Shown here: piece after piece, positions 21,647 to 32,600 of the stretch
Numbering within the stretch: position 1 is the first letter of the stretch
Layout of the letters: each line of letters begins with the position of its first letter
DNA from: Chamaea fasciata
Lineage: Eukaryota > Chordata > Aves > Passeriformes > Sylviidae
DNA length: 64,000 nucleotides
Direction: 5' to 3'
Assembly (NCBI GenBank): GCA_029207755.1
Contig: JARCOQ010000098.1
Span: forward strand, 1-64,000
Notes under the pieces: model-generated
Told to the model about the DNA's origin: nothing
Seen by the model: only the letters and a program-made list of their open reading frames with translations
Database searches by the model: none
Translations under genes and position numbers: made by a program

Positions 21647-22375
21647 TTGAACACAGAACAAAATATCTGCCACTTTGAAATTCACCCTAACCAGACTTCT
21701 GAAACAGTGCTAATATATATAGGCAATGGGTGTGCATGCTTTAAAACTGCTTGTGATGTAGTGTTTGTAGAAGAAATAGTGGTGAATCTTAAGAATCACT
21801 CAAATTATTGTGTTTGTAACTTTACTACAATTACAGGATGTGATTTTTTGTACATAGGCCCAGTTACCTCTTATCACCTTTTACAATCTGATTATACAGT
21901 GATGCACAAATTATTGCCTCCCCTTATTGGGATGAATTTTACTTTAGTGAAGCAATTGTTGCTTCATCAGGACTTAAATGAGATTTTGGAAAAGATCAAG
22001 AAAAACAGAGAGAAAACCCTGGTAACTATTCATCACAATGTGAGAGAAATACATCATGTCATGGAAAGGGTAAGAAAAGATGCTGAACACAGGTGGTGGG
22101 ATACCCTTTTTGGGTGGTTACCTACTGCCACAGGTATCCTGAACAAAGTGTGTCATCCCATTGTTGTTCTTTTGATTTTGGTTTTGATTGGTTTTGTCTT
22201 ATCAGTCATTTTATACATCCTAAATTGGAAAATGATGAAGAAGTTGACACACTTGGCATCTATAATGGAAGCACACAGTTTAGTCAAGACCCCTTTTGCA
22301 AGAGACACTCCCAAAGTTATTGACATGAGATGTACTACCCAAACAGCGAAAATTAGACCTCCAATAGCAGATTAA
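21647..22375 (+). pseudogene. env: env transmembrane subunit remnant
   Basis: 242 codons. The first part is cysteine-rich with several N-glycosylation sequons. A helical stalk follows, then a WWDTLFGW-type membrane-proximal motif, a membrane-spanning helix at about residues 165-192 and a cytoplasmic tail of about 45 residues. No CX6CC is visible. The surface subunit is largely missing and upstream frames are disrupted, so this is a fragment. A standard TM architecture supports the env call. Confidence 0.75.
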
Positions 22376-22800
22376 TTTGAAATTGTTGGTTGCTTGTTTT
22401 GATTATTGTTGTTTGTTTTAATTATGTTATATTTTAATCAAAATTAAGCTTTTGTTTGAAAATTGTTATAACTTTAAGGAATTTTATGATTTGTTTTGTT
22501 TATTTTGAAGAAATTGTTATAATCAATATTGATTCATTTTGTTTTGCTTCTATTTCCTTTTTCTATTTTTTCCTCTTTCTCCCTCTTTCTTTCACACACA
22601 CTCTCTACTGTCTCTTTTTTTTTCCGGGATATGCTACTAACATGGACGAGTCCTGAAGACTTCGCAAGACTACGGAACCCTGCAGAAGGAGCTCTCTTGA
22701 CGACAATCATGAGTCACGGGGTGGTGCAAGAGACGGTCTGAAGATCCCTCATCTGCCTCACGACCATCGTCAAGGACAGAGACTGAAACCCCTAAAAGGG
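22376..22800 (+). other. ERV 3' internal noncoding stretch
   Basis: T-rich low-complexity sequence, then about 180 bases of mixed sequence leading to a short purine stretch (aaaaggga, about 22,794-22,801) that may be the polypurine tract. Confidence 0.45.
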
Positions 22801-22801
22801 A

Positions 22802-23400
22802 CTTTAAAATCTCAACACAGGAGTTCTGGCCTGGCTGAGGTGGGATGTTGGCCAAGTGCTGCCTGCAGGTGTGTTTGATGGAAAACACCCAGCACCCATA
22901 TGGGAACATCAGAACCTGAGCAGAAACAATGGGCAAGTCACGGTGAAGTGACCGTGCCTGCTGACACTGCACCTGCTGACTTGGACTGGTTGACACTGTA
23001 CCTGCTGACGACCGACTTGTTCTGAGTTCTCTAAATGAACACACTGCAATGATTTCCCTCACCTTTTTGGCCAACTGCCTGTCGCTTCGGAGAGGACTAT
23101 AAAAACCCTGGAGACTCCCGCTCACTTTTGAGATCTCCCCACTGGAGAAGATCGCGTCTATAGGCATCTTCAAAAGCCTCGAGGACTCGACCCTCCATGT
23201 TGGTAGCTATAATCCCCTTCCCCTCTTTTTCTGTCTCTCTTACTATTCTCTTTTCTCTCCCCACTATCGCATTTGTTGGCACTAAATAAAGGTGCATTTG
23301 TGATTGAGTAAACTGAGTTTGTCCCCCACTGTGTCTTTTGCGCTCTGAGATCCCTAAAACGAACCATCACGAACCCCGCTTGTGTGAGTGGATCGTGACA
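22802..23400 (+). repeat. 3' LTR of the second ERV
   Basis: Promoter-like TATAAAAA at 23,098-23,105, polyadenylation signal AATAAA at 23,285-23,290, and an end at gatcgtgaca (23,400), consistent with an LTR terminus. The 5' boundary is not certain; a start somewhere in 22,800-22,840 follows the probable polypurine tract. The sequence then changes to unrelated DNA. Confidence 0.7.
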
Positions 23401-23689
23401 GTGTGCTAAAAGAAATGTGAGGGGGTAGAAGGTCAATACCAAAAATCAAACCAAATTAATCCTTCCTTTTTTTGTTTTTTGCTGTGTTTCCATCTGTTTC
23501 CATCTTTCCATTTGCTGTGTTTCCAAAGCAAGGAAGGGGCAGGAGTTTAGGAGGGGCTGGTTCAGCTCAGCCTTGCTGATAAAGCAATTTGGGTTTTCCC
23601 TCGTCAATCTGTTTCATTAACTAAAAATGCAGAATTGGAGAAGTTGTTGGATATTTTTGCGTTTTTCTGCAGCTGGCTGCAGGAGACTT
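23401..23689. other. No gene seen
   Basis: Short T-rich sequence with two near copies of tttccatctgtttccatct (about 23,488-23,510). Nothing else recognised. Confidence 0.5.
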
Positions 23690-24066
23690 TGCTCAGACCG
23701 GGGGTTGGGGCTGTCCAGCCTGGAGAAGAGAAAGACCTGGGGAGATTTCATTGGGGCCTTCCAAGACCACAAGGGAGCCTGAAAGAGCTGCAGAGGGACC
23801 TTGGACAAGGACCTGGAGCACCAGGACAAGGGGGAATGGCTTTAAACTACAGGAGGAGAGATTTAGATGGGATCTTGGGAAGGAATTCCTCCCTGGGAGG
23901 GTGGGGAGGGCTGGGCTGGAATTCCCAGAGCAGCTGTGGCTGCCCCTGGATCCCTGGGAGTGTCCAAGGCCAGGTTGGAGCCCCTGGGACAGTGGGAGGT
24001 GTCCCTGCCCGTGGCAGGGTGGGGCTTGAAGGTCCTTCCATCCCAAATTCCATGATTCCAACCCAA
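23690..24066 (+). mobile_element. CR1 LINE 3' end
   Basis: The segment runs from ctgtccagcctggagaagag through ggaatggctttaaactaca to the end ccaaattccatgattccaac. It matches the 3'-terminal part of bird and reptile CR1 non-LTR retrotransposons, including the terminal attccatgattcca repeat. The element is 5'-truncated, as most CR1 copies are, and diverged. It carries no functional ORF. Confidence 0.88.
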
Positions 24067-24227
24067 AGATAACCTGGATTGGAGGCAGCAGTGCCTGGGG
24101 GCTAAAGCACCTTCCCAGCTGTTATCAGAACAGGAGTTGCAGACATTTTATCCCTGGGTTTTCTTCCTTGTCCCTCAGCTGGGAGGTGATGGGAATGACC
24201 AGCAGGAGCTTCCCCAGGCCCTGGGAG

Positions 24228-24485
24228 TGGAACACTGGGAAGGGGACACTGGGAGTGGGACACTTTGGGAACGGGATACTTTGGGAGTGAGACACTGGGA
24301 ATGGGACACTGGGAGTGGGACACATTGGGACATTTTGGGAGTGGAGACACTTTGGGAATTGGACACTGTGGGAATGGGACTCTTTGGGAATGGGACACTT
24401 TGGGAATGGGACACTGGGAATGGGACATTTTGGGACAGTTTGGGAACGGGACTCTTTGGGAGTGGGACGCTTTGGGAGCGGCACT
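24228..24485. repeat. GGGAATGGGACACTTT-type minisatellite
   Basis: Imperfect tandem copies of a 10-17-bp unit (gggaatgggacactttg and shorter variants), about 16-18 copies. The plus strand is G- and A-rich. ORFs across it are repeats of the unit, not genes. Confidence 0.9.
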
Positions 24486-25689
24486 TTTACAACCATTATT
24501 GGCTTTGTGGTTTATCCTGAGACAACAGACCCAACCATAAATTGTCACTTCAGGGCCAGCATTTAGTGCCAGCTCAGGGAAATGCAGGGTGGTTGTGGCA
24601 GGTATTAAACACCCCCAATAAATCCTGGAGGAGGATCCCAGGGTAACAATGCCTGCTTGCCAAATCTGTTTGCAGAGCGCACAAAAGCAACGAGGAAAAC
24701 ATTGCAACAGCACCAAGGTTTTCTCACAGCTCCACCACAGGCTGCTGCCTCAGCAAAGCTGATTGTTGGTGCTTTTCTTCCAGCCCCAAACTGGGATTGA
24801 GCCAGGCCCTGCATCCATTGGGACTGGGATGCTGTGGCTGTAGGATAAACCCCCAGCCAAGCCCCGCAGGGAGCCATTTATCCTGTTTGGAGCCCGTTTA
24901 TTTTTCTCCTTCCCCTGAAGATGTGTGTGAGGAGCAGAGATTCAGCCAGACCCTCTTCCCAGGCCCATGGGATGTGTGTTTCTTTCCCGTTTCCTGGAAG
25001 CGCTCGGTGTTTGGGGAAGGTTGCTGGGCCACGAGGAGCTGCTGGACACCATCCACAGCCCCTCTCAGGCATTTTCTGCTGGGTGGGACTCCCTGAAAAT
25101 CCCTTCAGCTTTGTAGGGAAAGCACTTTTCCTACGGGGCACACAGGGTGTGAGGCTGGCTCTGGGAAAGAAATATTCCCAGGGAAGAAAGGCTGGGAACG
25201 TGCTGACGGCAGCACTGCTCTTTCAGGTGTCACTGTAAGAAGCTTCTAAAAAGCTCCATTTCTGCTTGGTGGGCAGAAAGTGCAGGAAAAAGTGCTGGGA
25301 ATGTCCACGTGGACTTCAATTAGCATCAAGCAGCATCACAAGTGGTTTCGTCCAGGCAGGAGTCACAGTCACTGTGAGATGATGAAAACGGAGATGGGAT
25401 CTGCTTGAGGCGGATGGTGCAGCGGCTGCTCACCTGCGACCTGTATCCCTCAGGGTACCCATTTCTTTAGAACACTATGAAGAACAGAGGGAATTGAAAG
25501 TCCACTGCAGTTTAGGTTGTTCTTCACGAGATTGTTCAAGTCGAGCACAGCCATTCTGTTCAGCAGACACACGGGCAGGGGCTTCTTGGAGCGCTGCTCT
25601 GGCACCCATTCTTTGGAGGAGGGGATTGCAGGAAAGAAGAAAAGAAGCTCATCAACTACTGAAGAGGAAGAGTCACTGACAGGAAGCAG
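24486..25689. other. Unannotated intergenic sequence
   Basis: Mixed-composition sequence. I see no protein-like ORF, RNA gene or recognisable repeat. Confidence 0.5.
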
Positions 25690-26595
25690 TGGGTTAAGAA
25701 ATGTGAGGGGAAAAAAGGCAGAAAACATGAGGTGACAAGTGTGAGAAATGGGAGTGGAAAAAGGAGGGAAGTGTGAGGGAGGAAAAGGGAAGGAAACCTG
25801 AGTGGGAAAGGCTGAGAAAACTGAGGGGAAAATGGTGAAGATGTGAGTGAAAGTAGGAGAGGAAGGTGAGAGGAGGAAAAGGCAGGAAATATGATGGGAA
25901 AATTCTAAGAAACATGATCAGGGAAGGCTGAAAAACATAGAGGAAAAAATGGAGGGAAATGTGAGGGGAAGAGAGGGAGAAAATTACTGGCAGAGAGAGA
26001 GAAACAGGCAGCAAATGTGAGGGGAACATTGTGAGAATCCTGAGGGGAAAAGAGGGAGAAACCAGAGGGCAGAAAAAGGCAGAAAACATTAGGGGGAAAA
26101 AAAGGGTGGGAAGTTGGATGGGAAAAGTGGCAGAAAACAGGAGTGAAAAAAGGGCAGAAAATGCTAGAGGAAAAGTAGAAGCAACATGAGGGGAAAAGAA
26201 TGATGAACGTGAGGGGAAAAGTGGGAGAAATGTAAGAGGGAAAGCCTGGGAAACATGAGGGCAAAAGTGAGAAACATGAGGAGACAACTTGGAGAAAAAT
26301 GACTGAGGAAAGGAGAAAAGCATGAGGGGAGAAAAGGGCAGGATAAGTGAGGGGAAAATTGTGAGAATCGTGAGAGAACAAAAAAGCAGGAAAAAGCGGG
26401 AAGTTGGGGAAATGTGAGAGGCAAAGCATGAGGAAAGGGAGCTGAAAAGGGTGGGGAAAATAAGTAAAACTTGGGAGGCAAACATGAGAGGAAAACTGTG
26501 AGACTCGAGAGGGGGAAGGGGTGGAAATGTGAGAGGGAAAAGAACAGGAAATGTGAAGGGAGAAAAGGAGAGAAGGCAGGATTGGCATGACAGCT
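25690..26595. repeat. Purine-rich minisatellite (about 900 bp)
   Basis: Degenerate tandem units of the type gtgaggggaaaa.ggcagaaaacatg, spaced about 20-35 bp. The plus strand is almost entirely A and G. The reverse strand is therefore free of stops over long stretches and yields Phe/Ser/Pro-rich ORFs, which I treat as artefacts. Confidence 0.85.
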
Positions 26596-29485
26596 GAAAT
26601 GATTCCTAACACATTCCCCCATGCATTTGCCCATTTATTGCACTAGCCCAGGGCTTCTCTGTATGTCCGTCTCCCCCTGTGCCTTGATTCCTGTTCGGAA
26701 GCAGTAGAAGTGCAGGATGTGCCCACCAGCAGGAGCTGCTCCAGGCTGGGAAGGGGCCAGGTGGTGCTGATTTCCAGAGGCTTCTGTGTCCCAGGTGAGG
26801 CCAGGGCAGGAGTGGGTTGAAAGGTGCTGCTGCTGCTCCTCTGTGCCAGAGAGCCCTGGCTGGGCAGGGCACGGCGCCCACTGCACTGCGGGCTCTTTCT
26901 CCTGCCACAGCTGGGCACACCTGGCAACAAATCATGACGACTTGTGGGGAAACCAAGGGCTTTGTGGAGGCTGCATTGCTCTGCACACACCCGGGCCACC
27001 TGCAGCACAGAGCTTTGGCCCCCAGAAATGTAAACCCGAGGGGAACAGCTGGAAAAGGTTTCATTTTCACCTTTCAATAGAAGCGACTAAAATCAAAGTT
27101 ACCAAGAAGGGCTCCGATCCCTGGTGCCAGCTTGGTGTGAGAAAGGAGGCATGACTTTATTTCAGTGCTGGGTGCGTGGGGAATCACTTTCCTAACACGT
27201 GCTCAGCCAGAAATCCCACCTACTCATTTGTAACCATGGAAATAAGACCTACTCATTACTTTGCTGAAACTCACAGGCTAAACATTCCCTCAAATTAGTT
27301 GACATATTTAAACCACTTCTCAGAAGTTACTGACAGGAGAGTAGGGCTCTCTTGCGAGTCTCAGGTGGTCATTTGGGGAACATCCCATTCCTGCAATTCT
27401 CCTCTGATGCCCAAGAGCCTCCTACAACCACTCTTTTCCCCTTGAATTCATTCCAGCTACATTCTTAGGAAGACTACTCTATTCTCAAGGCTAAGGTAGC
27501 CACTTGCACACATCAATCACTGCTCCGGAGGAATAGAGGGCTTAACACTCTGTTAATGCAAAGGGAATTCACAATTTGTTACAGTTCAACATTTTCTCAA
27601 AACCTGCCTTCTCTGGGAATTGCTCACAAGCATGTCCTCAATGCACCTTGAAAATGTTTTTGCTGACTGAAGCCAGAGTGTGTCTTTCCTTCAGCAATTC
27701 AGAAGAAAAACACAAACTGCCTACTGAAACCCTTCTGCTCCCTTCCAAATCAGTTCACTGCTCAAGCACGAGCCACAGGCTCATGCCCGATTCCCTCAGT
27801 GAGATAGGAGGTAATATTTTGCTGCAGCTGCAGGGTTATTAGAAGAAAGAACGAAAACTGTTGGTTCTTGGGGTTGTTATTTAGGGTTTGGATTGGTTCT
27901 AGTTGATTTGTTGGGTGTTGCTGTGAGCTGGGAGAAAGGCCAGCGTGAAGACCAAACCAAAAGGGAAGTAGGAGAAGAGGGGAGGGGACAGAAAAGGAGG
28001 CGGTGGGGACAGAATACAAGTTTCCTTTTACCCAGCCAAAGGGAAAGGGGACACGGTTCACCCTGGACTGGGAAAGGCAGTAAAAAGCAGCATTTTCTGT
28101 GTGTGTGTTGTGTGTGTTGTGTGTGTGTTTGGCTCTTGGGAGAGGGAGATACACACCCAGCTCAGGGGAATCCTTCCTAAGAAACAGTTCTCTTTGGCTT
28201 TGAGGACTTTTTCCCCATTTAATTTCATCTAAGAGTTGGCTCCTTTCTAACACCCTTCTCCCAGCAGCTCAGGGCTGCATTGCACAGTGCTTGCTGTGTG
28301 CCAGAGAGCTCAAAGCAGGCTGGCCTGGCGCCCTGGAATATTTCTGCAGAACACTCTGCATTTCACCCCTTTGCTCTGGCTCAGTGCACAACTCCAGCAC
28401 TGCAGGCGCTTCCTCCCAGAGCCGTGTGAGGCCCCGGCTCCTGCAGATGTGACCTGACAAGCTGTCCCTGCCTGCCGCTGGCCTCGCTTCCCCCGGCAGA
28501 AGCGCCGTGCCTGAAGGAGGCTGCCCTGTGCCGGAGCCTGCGGAGCAGCCCGGCTCCCTCCCCTGTGCCCAGAGCGCTGCACACACTGCTCGCCTTGGCC
28601 AGGAGTTAGAGGGCAGCCGGCACAAGGGTGGCAATCCTCAGCCAGGCCTGCAGCCCTCGGCTGTGGTTTGCCTTTCTCTGCTCCTGTGCACGCTCCGGAC
28701 GGCCGATGCCACCGGTCTGTGCTGTGCCCAGCACGGCCACGCTTCCCCTCGGGAGCAGCCGGCTGCCAGCTGGGCTCTGAGAGCGCAGGATTCGCCCGGG
28801 GCCCCCAAGAGGCACCCAGGGCCGGGCTGCTGCCTCTTGCAGCTCCAAGGGCCTCCTTGCAGCTGCCTCTGCCCAGGCTCAGGCTGCTCCGGGCTCTGCC
28901 AGGGCTCTGCTGGGGCTCCAGCCTGGGCAAGGCAGGGCCTGGGCTCACCCTGCAGCCGCTGACAGCTCTGCACCAGCTCTGCGCCTTTCCCAGCAGCCTC
29001 CCTGATCTTTCTGCTGTCTCACTTGGGCAAAACTCTCCCCCAGACAAAGAGATTGCACTTAGGGATACAAATGCAAGTGGCAGCAACCCAAATGCTCTCG
29101 AGTCAGAGCTCAAGGCCTGCATCTGCACAGGGTATTTGGGCTGCCCCACTCGTCCTTTGGTTCTGCCTGCAAATGCCACTGCCCTTTCTGCCTCAAACAC
29201 AAGTGCCACAGCTGGGTAAAACCCAGCCCCTGGGCCATATTCCAAAGGCACTGCGGTCCGGAGAGCATGACGAAAGAAGAGCCTACTCCCCCTTCAAACC
29301 GTACCAAAGAAGGCATCAATGTCACTTTCCACCTCTAAGCAAAAATGGACAGTTCAGAAGGAAATGTTGAGCATTCTCACAGGCTCAGAAGGAGGAGAAT
29401 CTTCAAAATGACTTGAGGTTTCAGAAACTTTATTTACAATCCTAGGCCAAAATACTACCCTACAATCCTAGGCTAAAATCCTACT
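26596..29485. other. Intergenic, GC-rich in parts; TG microsatellite at about 28,098-28,131
   Basis: No supported gene. The 28.3-29.25 kb part is GC-rich and gives long overlapping ORFs on both strands without domain-like sequence. A short (TG)n stretch with interruptions lies at 28,098-28,131. The segment is downstream of the kinase gene and may include its 3' untranslated region next to 29,486, though I see no clear polyadenylation signal. Confidence 0.5.
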
Positions 29486-29626
29486 CTACAATCCACTACG
29501 ATGCTGGTGATGGAAGAAAAAGTTTTTAAGTGACTGGTCCATTCCTGTCAACTCCTTCCACCTCTTAAAGGTAAGGATGAGTGGCACCAGGCTGGATGTA
29601 GGCTTGGCCGATGTTACAAATGGATG
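29486..29626 (-). CDS. PAK3-like: PAK-like exon 14 (terminal)
   Basis: Acceptor tttgtgcag, then 46 codons and a stop. It starts with HPF, the usual kinase subdomain XI end of PAKs, and keeps the LA/SAKP..SLVPLI-like segment. It continues about 25 residues longer than typical PAKs, ending in a His-rich, basic tail. Confidence 0.85.
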   Translation of the reverse strand, partial: HPFVTSAKPTSSLVPLILTFKRWKELTGMDQSLKNFFFHHQHRSGL

Positions 29627-32600
29627 CTGCACAAAGGAAAACAAAAAAGCCAAGAATGAACCATTACTTTCCAAGCTAAGAGCCCCAAAATAAGGGTAAT
29701 CTTTTTTTCAATGAAAATGGGGATTGAGTCAGAGTAGGTCTAAGGAGCAACAGTGGGACAACAGTGGCACAGCTTACTGCAAGAGCTGCTAAATGTCCCA
29801 GGCCTGGAAATATTTCAGGTCTGAGCATCCTGATCTCTTGAAAGACGCCCCTGCTCATTGCAGGGCACTTGGACCAGATGACCCTTACAGGTCCCTGCCA
29901 GCCCAGCCCAGTCTAGGATTCCTGGCTGTTCTCATTTGAACAGCACCAAGAGTGGAGGTGAGGAGGACGAGGCTCATCTGATGCCTGGCACTTCAGTGCA
30001 GGAGGAGCCCGTCCCTGGGACACTGTTTCCCCTGCAGCCCCTTGGCATTTTACCTGCAGCAGCTCCTTGGCAGACCAGCGCCGCTCCTCGTCTCTCTGCA
30101 GGCAGCAGCTCAGGAAGTCACGCAGCAAAGGGGAGAGGAGCTTGGGCTGCTGCAGCTCTGGGATCCCTTTGGTGGCTATCAGGAATCGAGCCTGGAGAAA
30201 AAGGAAAGACGAGTCTCTCAGCTGCTTCTTTCACATCTGGAACTGCTCTCCCAGATCCCATTGTTTCAGCTGCACTCTGCAGTGGCAGTTTCTGCCGTGG
30301 CACAGAGGAAGAGATGACTTTCCTGGACCAACAAAAAACCCAAAGCCTGATGCAGTCACAGCTTTTCCAGCATCCAGCAGATCTTGCCCTGGCAGCTGAT
30401 TTCATTGACTGACCTCCTTAGTGGAAACTACATCAGCAAAAGCACCTTTGCTTCTCCGAGGATTCACCTGACCAGCTTGACAGGCTAGTTGGAAGAGGGA
30501 CTTTGCTCTACTAACTCACTCTAGTATTTCCAAGGAGTATGACATGAAAAGCATCCCTGCAGCACTTGTTGGTCCCTTAAGCACAGCTGCTATAAAAGTC
30601 ATCAAGCTTTTTCCTTGGTTCTTGAAAACAATGGTAATTAAAAGTAAAGAAAGGAAATCCCTCAGTTAAGGCAAGTTTCCCTGTGAGAAGAATGGGGGTA
30701 CACTTCTCTCCAAACCACTGCTTTAGAAACTTTGTTGGGTTTGGGTTTCTTTCCTTCATTTCAGGAAAGAGAACAGCAGCTCTAAGATGCTTGTTTCCTG
30801 TTAGTAGGGCCATCTACACGGCCAAAAGAGCTGGAACGACTTCTAAGCCAAAGCCCAATGTTGCCTGAGAAGGGAGATTGTCTGCCTGGGCTAAGGCTTG
30901 AGTTCCCCCATGGATGCAACCAAAACCCCAGCAGATGCTGATGTGCTGCCGGGACTTTTTCAGAAAGGGACCATGGTGAAAGTAGTTCCAGCAGATGGCA
31001 ATGGAATTTTGTCCAATGGCACACAGAACGTGGGATGGGGGAGAAAGACAGCGGGATCAGAGAGTATTTACACCTTACCACGAGAGGACCTTTATTCCCG
31101 TAAGGAGGTTCTCCTTCCACCATTTCAATGCCCACAATTCCAAAAGACCAGATGTCTGCTTTGGGGCCATAGGACTCAGCTTTTGCAATTTCAGGCGCCA
31201 TCCACCAAGCAGTCCCGGTCACCGATCTCCGTCTACTCTGCTCATAGGTGAGTTGAGCAGAGAGGCCAAAATCAGCTGGGGAGAAAGCAAAAGACCGTTT
31301 TTATTTGAATCCTGTGCAATTAGGAAAGCAAGGAAAAGAATTGCCCAGTTGAAGTTGGAGAATGTGCTGCTGAATCTCCTGGACAACTGTCCCTGCTCTG
31401 TTTCCTCAGGACTTTAGCCAAGGAAATATGGCATTGGCTGCTTCAAAAATCCCCACATTTTTTACACGGCCTCCAGCAGTGTCTTTTCTTCCCCTGAAGC
31501 TTTAGACTTGTAGCCCCCTCCCTCTGGAAGGGACACACACAGAGCAATGCCACTGTGCACTGCTCGATCCTTGCCATTGGTCTGTGCACGTTGCCACCGT
31601 GTGCTCAGCTCACAACAGGCTCCCTGCACTGCCACCAGCACCATTTTGGGGGGGCTGGCACTCACTCAAAAGCAGCCCCACAGCCCACATATCCCTGGAA
31701 CGCTGCACCTGCCCAAGAATATACTGACCCAGCTTGACAGAGCCATCCGTTTTGAGGAGAATGTTGAGGCTCTTCACATCTCGGTGTATCACGTTGTTGG
31801 AATGGAGAAAATCCAGTCCTTGCAGGCACTGAGAGAGAAACCAGAAACGGGAGGGCAAAAATCAGTGATGTGATTTTATCACACAACAAAGGAAAGAGCT
31901 CTCCAAGATTCCCTCTGCAGGGGAATGAGGAGTAATGGCAGAAGACAGTGCCGTTGAGGGCAAGAGCTCGCTGCTCCAACACAGGCAGAGCAGCACCTTT
32001 CTAAAGAAAGGCATGTCAGCTTGTCAAAGAGCAACAGCAACTGCTGGTGTAGACTCTGCCCTGCAAACCAGCCAGGATGACTGCTGCTGCAGTGCATGTG
32101 CTCAGAAGTACAGAGCACTCTGGCTGCACTGCTAACCTTTCCAGCTGAGGACTCAGAGAAATGAGTCTTTCTTCTTTGCTGCTCCTTTCAAACAGTGCCA
32201 CCCCCACCTTTGCTTTTACAGGCAAGGAATGCAGTGCAGACAGGCCAAAGAGGCAAGATGGAGAAGAGCAAATACAAGAGCCAGAGTGAGAATGCAACAG
32301 CGGGAGAGAAGAGGACAAGAACAGAGTCCAGTGAGTGCAGGGGCACTGGCAGGCTGTTCACTTGAGAGGCTCTTGCTTGCCCAGAGCATATCAGCCACAC
32401 AGAAACAAAGCCTGGCTCACGGAATCACTCCTGTCCTGAGCCCCTTTCCCAGACAATACTGCCCAAGCCCTGGGACGCACAGATGGGATCCCTCACCTCT
32501 CGACTGATGGTTGCAACGTGGTGTTCACATATGCGAACCTCAGCGATGACATCATCCAGAGAGCCTCCATCCATGTACTCCATCACCAGCCAGAGTTCGT

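Larger units (their letters stand above)
19174..23400 (+). mobile_element. Second ERV: 5'-truncated, internally deleted, env-bearing
   Basis: Retroviral coding remnants follow the first provirus directly on the same strand: gag-like, RT/connection, integrase C-terminus, two env-like segments, then an LTR ending at 23,400. There is no 5' LTR or primer site. Internal deletions removed most of RT, RNase H and the integrase core, and several stops and frame changes are present. The composition is more AT-rich than the first provirus, and the coding sequences are clearly different. I cannot place the lineage firmly; the TM part lacks an obvious CX6CC motif. Confidence 0.85.

Noticed and set aside
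24102..24716. 204-codon Pro/Ser-rich minus-strand ORF
   Set aside because: Complement of the GGGAATGGGACAC minisatellite.
25694..26612. 263- and 235-codon Phe/Ser-rich minus-strand ORFs
   Set aside because: Complement of a purine-rich minisatellite; no stop codons arise from such composition.
28310..29251. 313-codon minus-strand ORF
   Set aside because: GC-rich, overlaps long ORFs in other frames, no domain-like or conserved-looking segment, no splice support.
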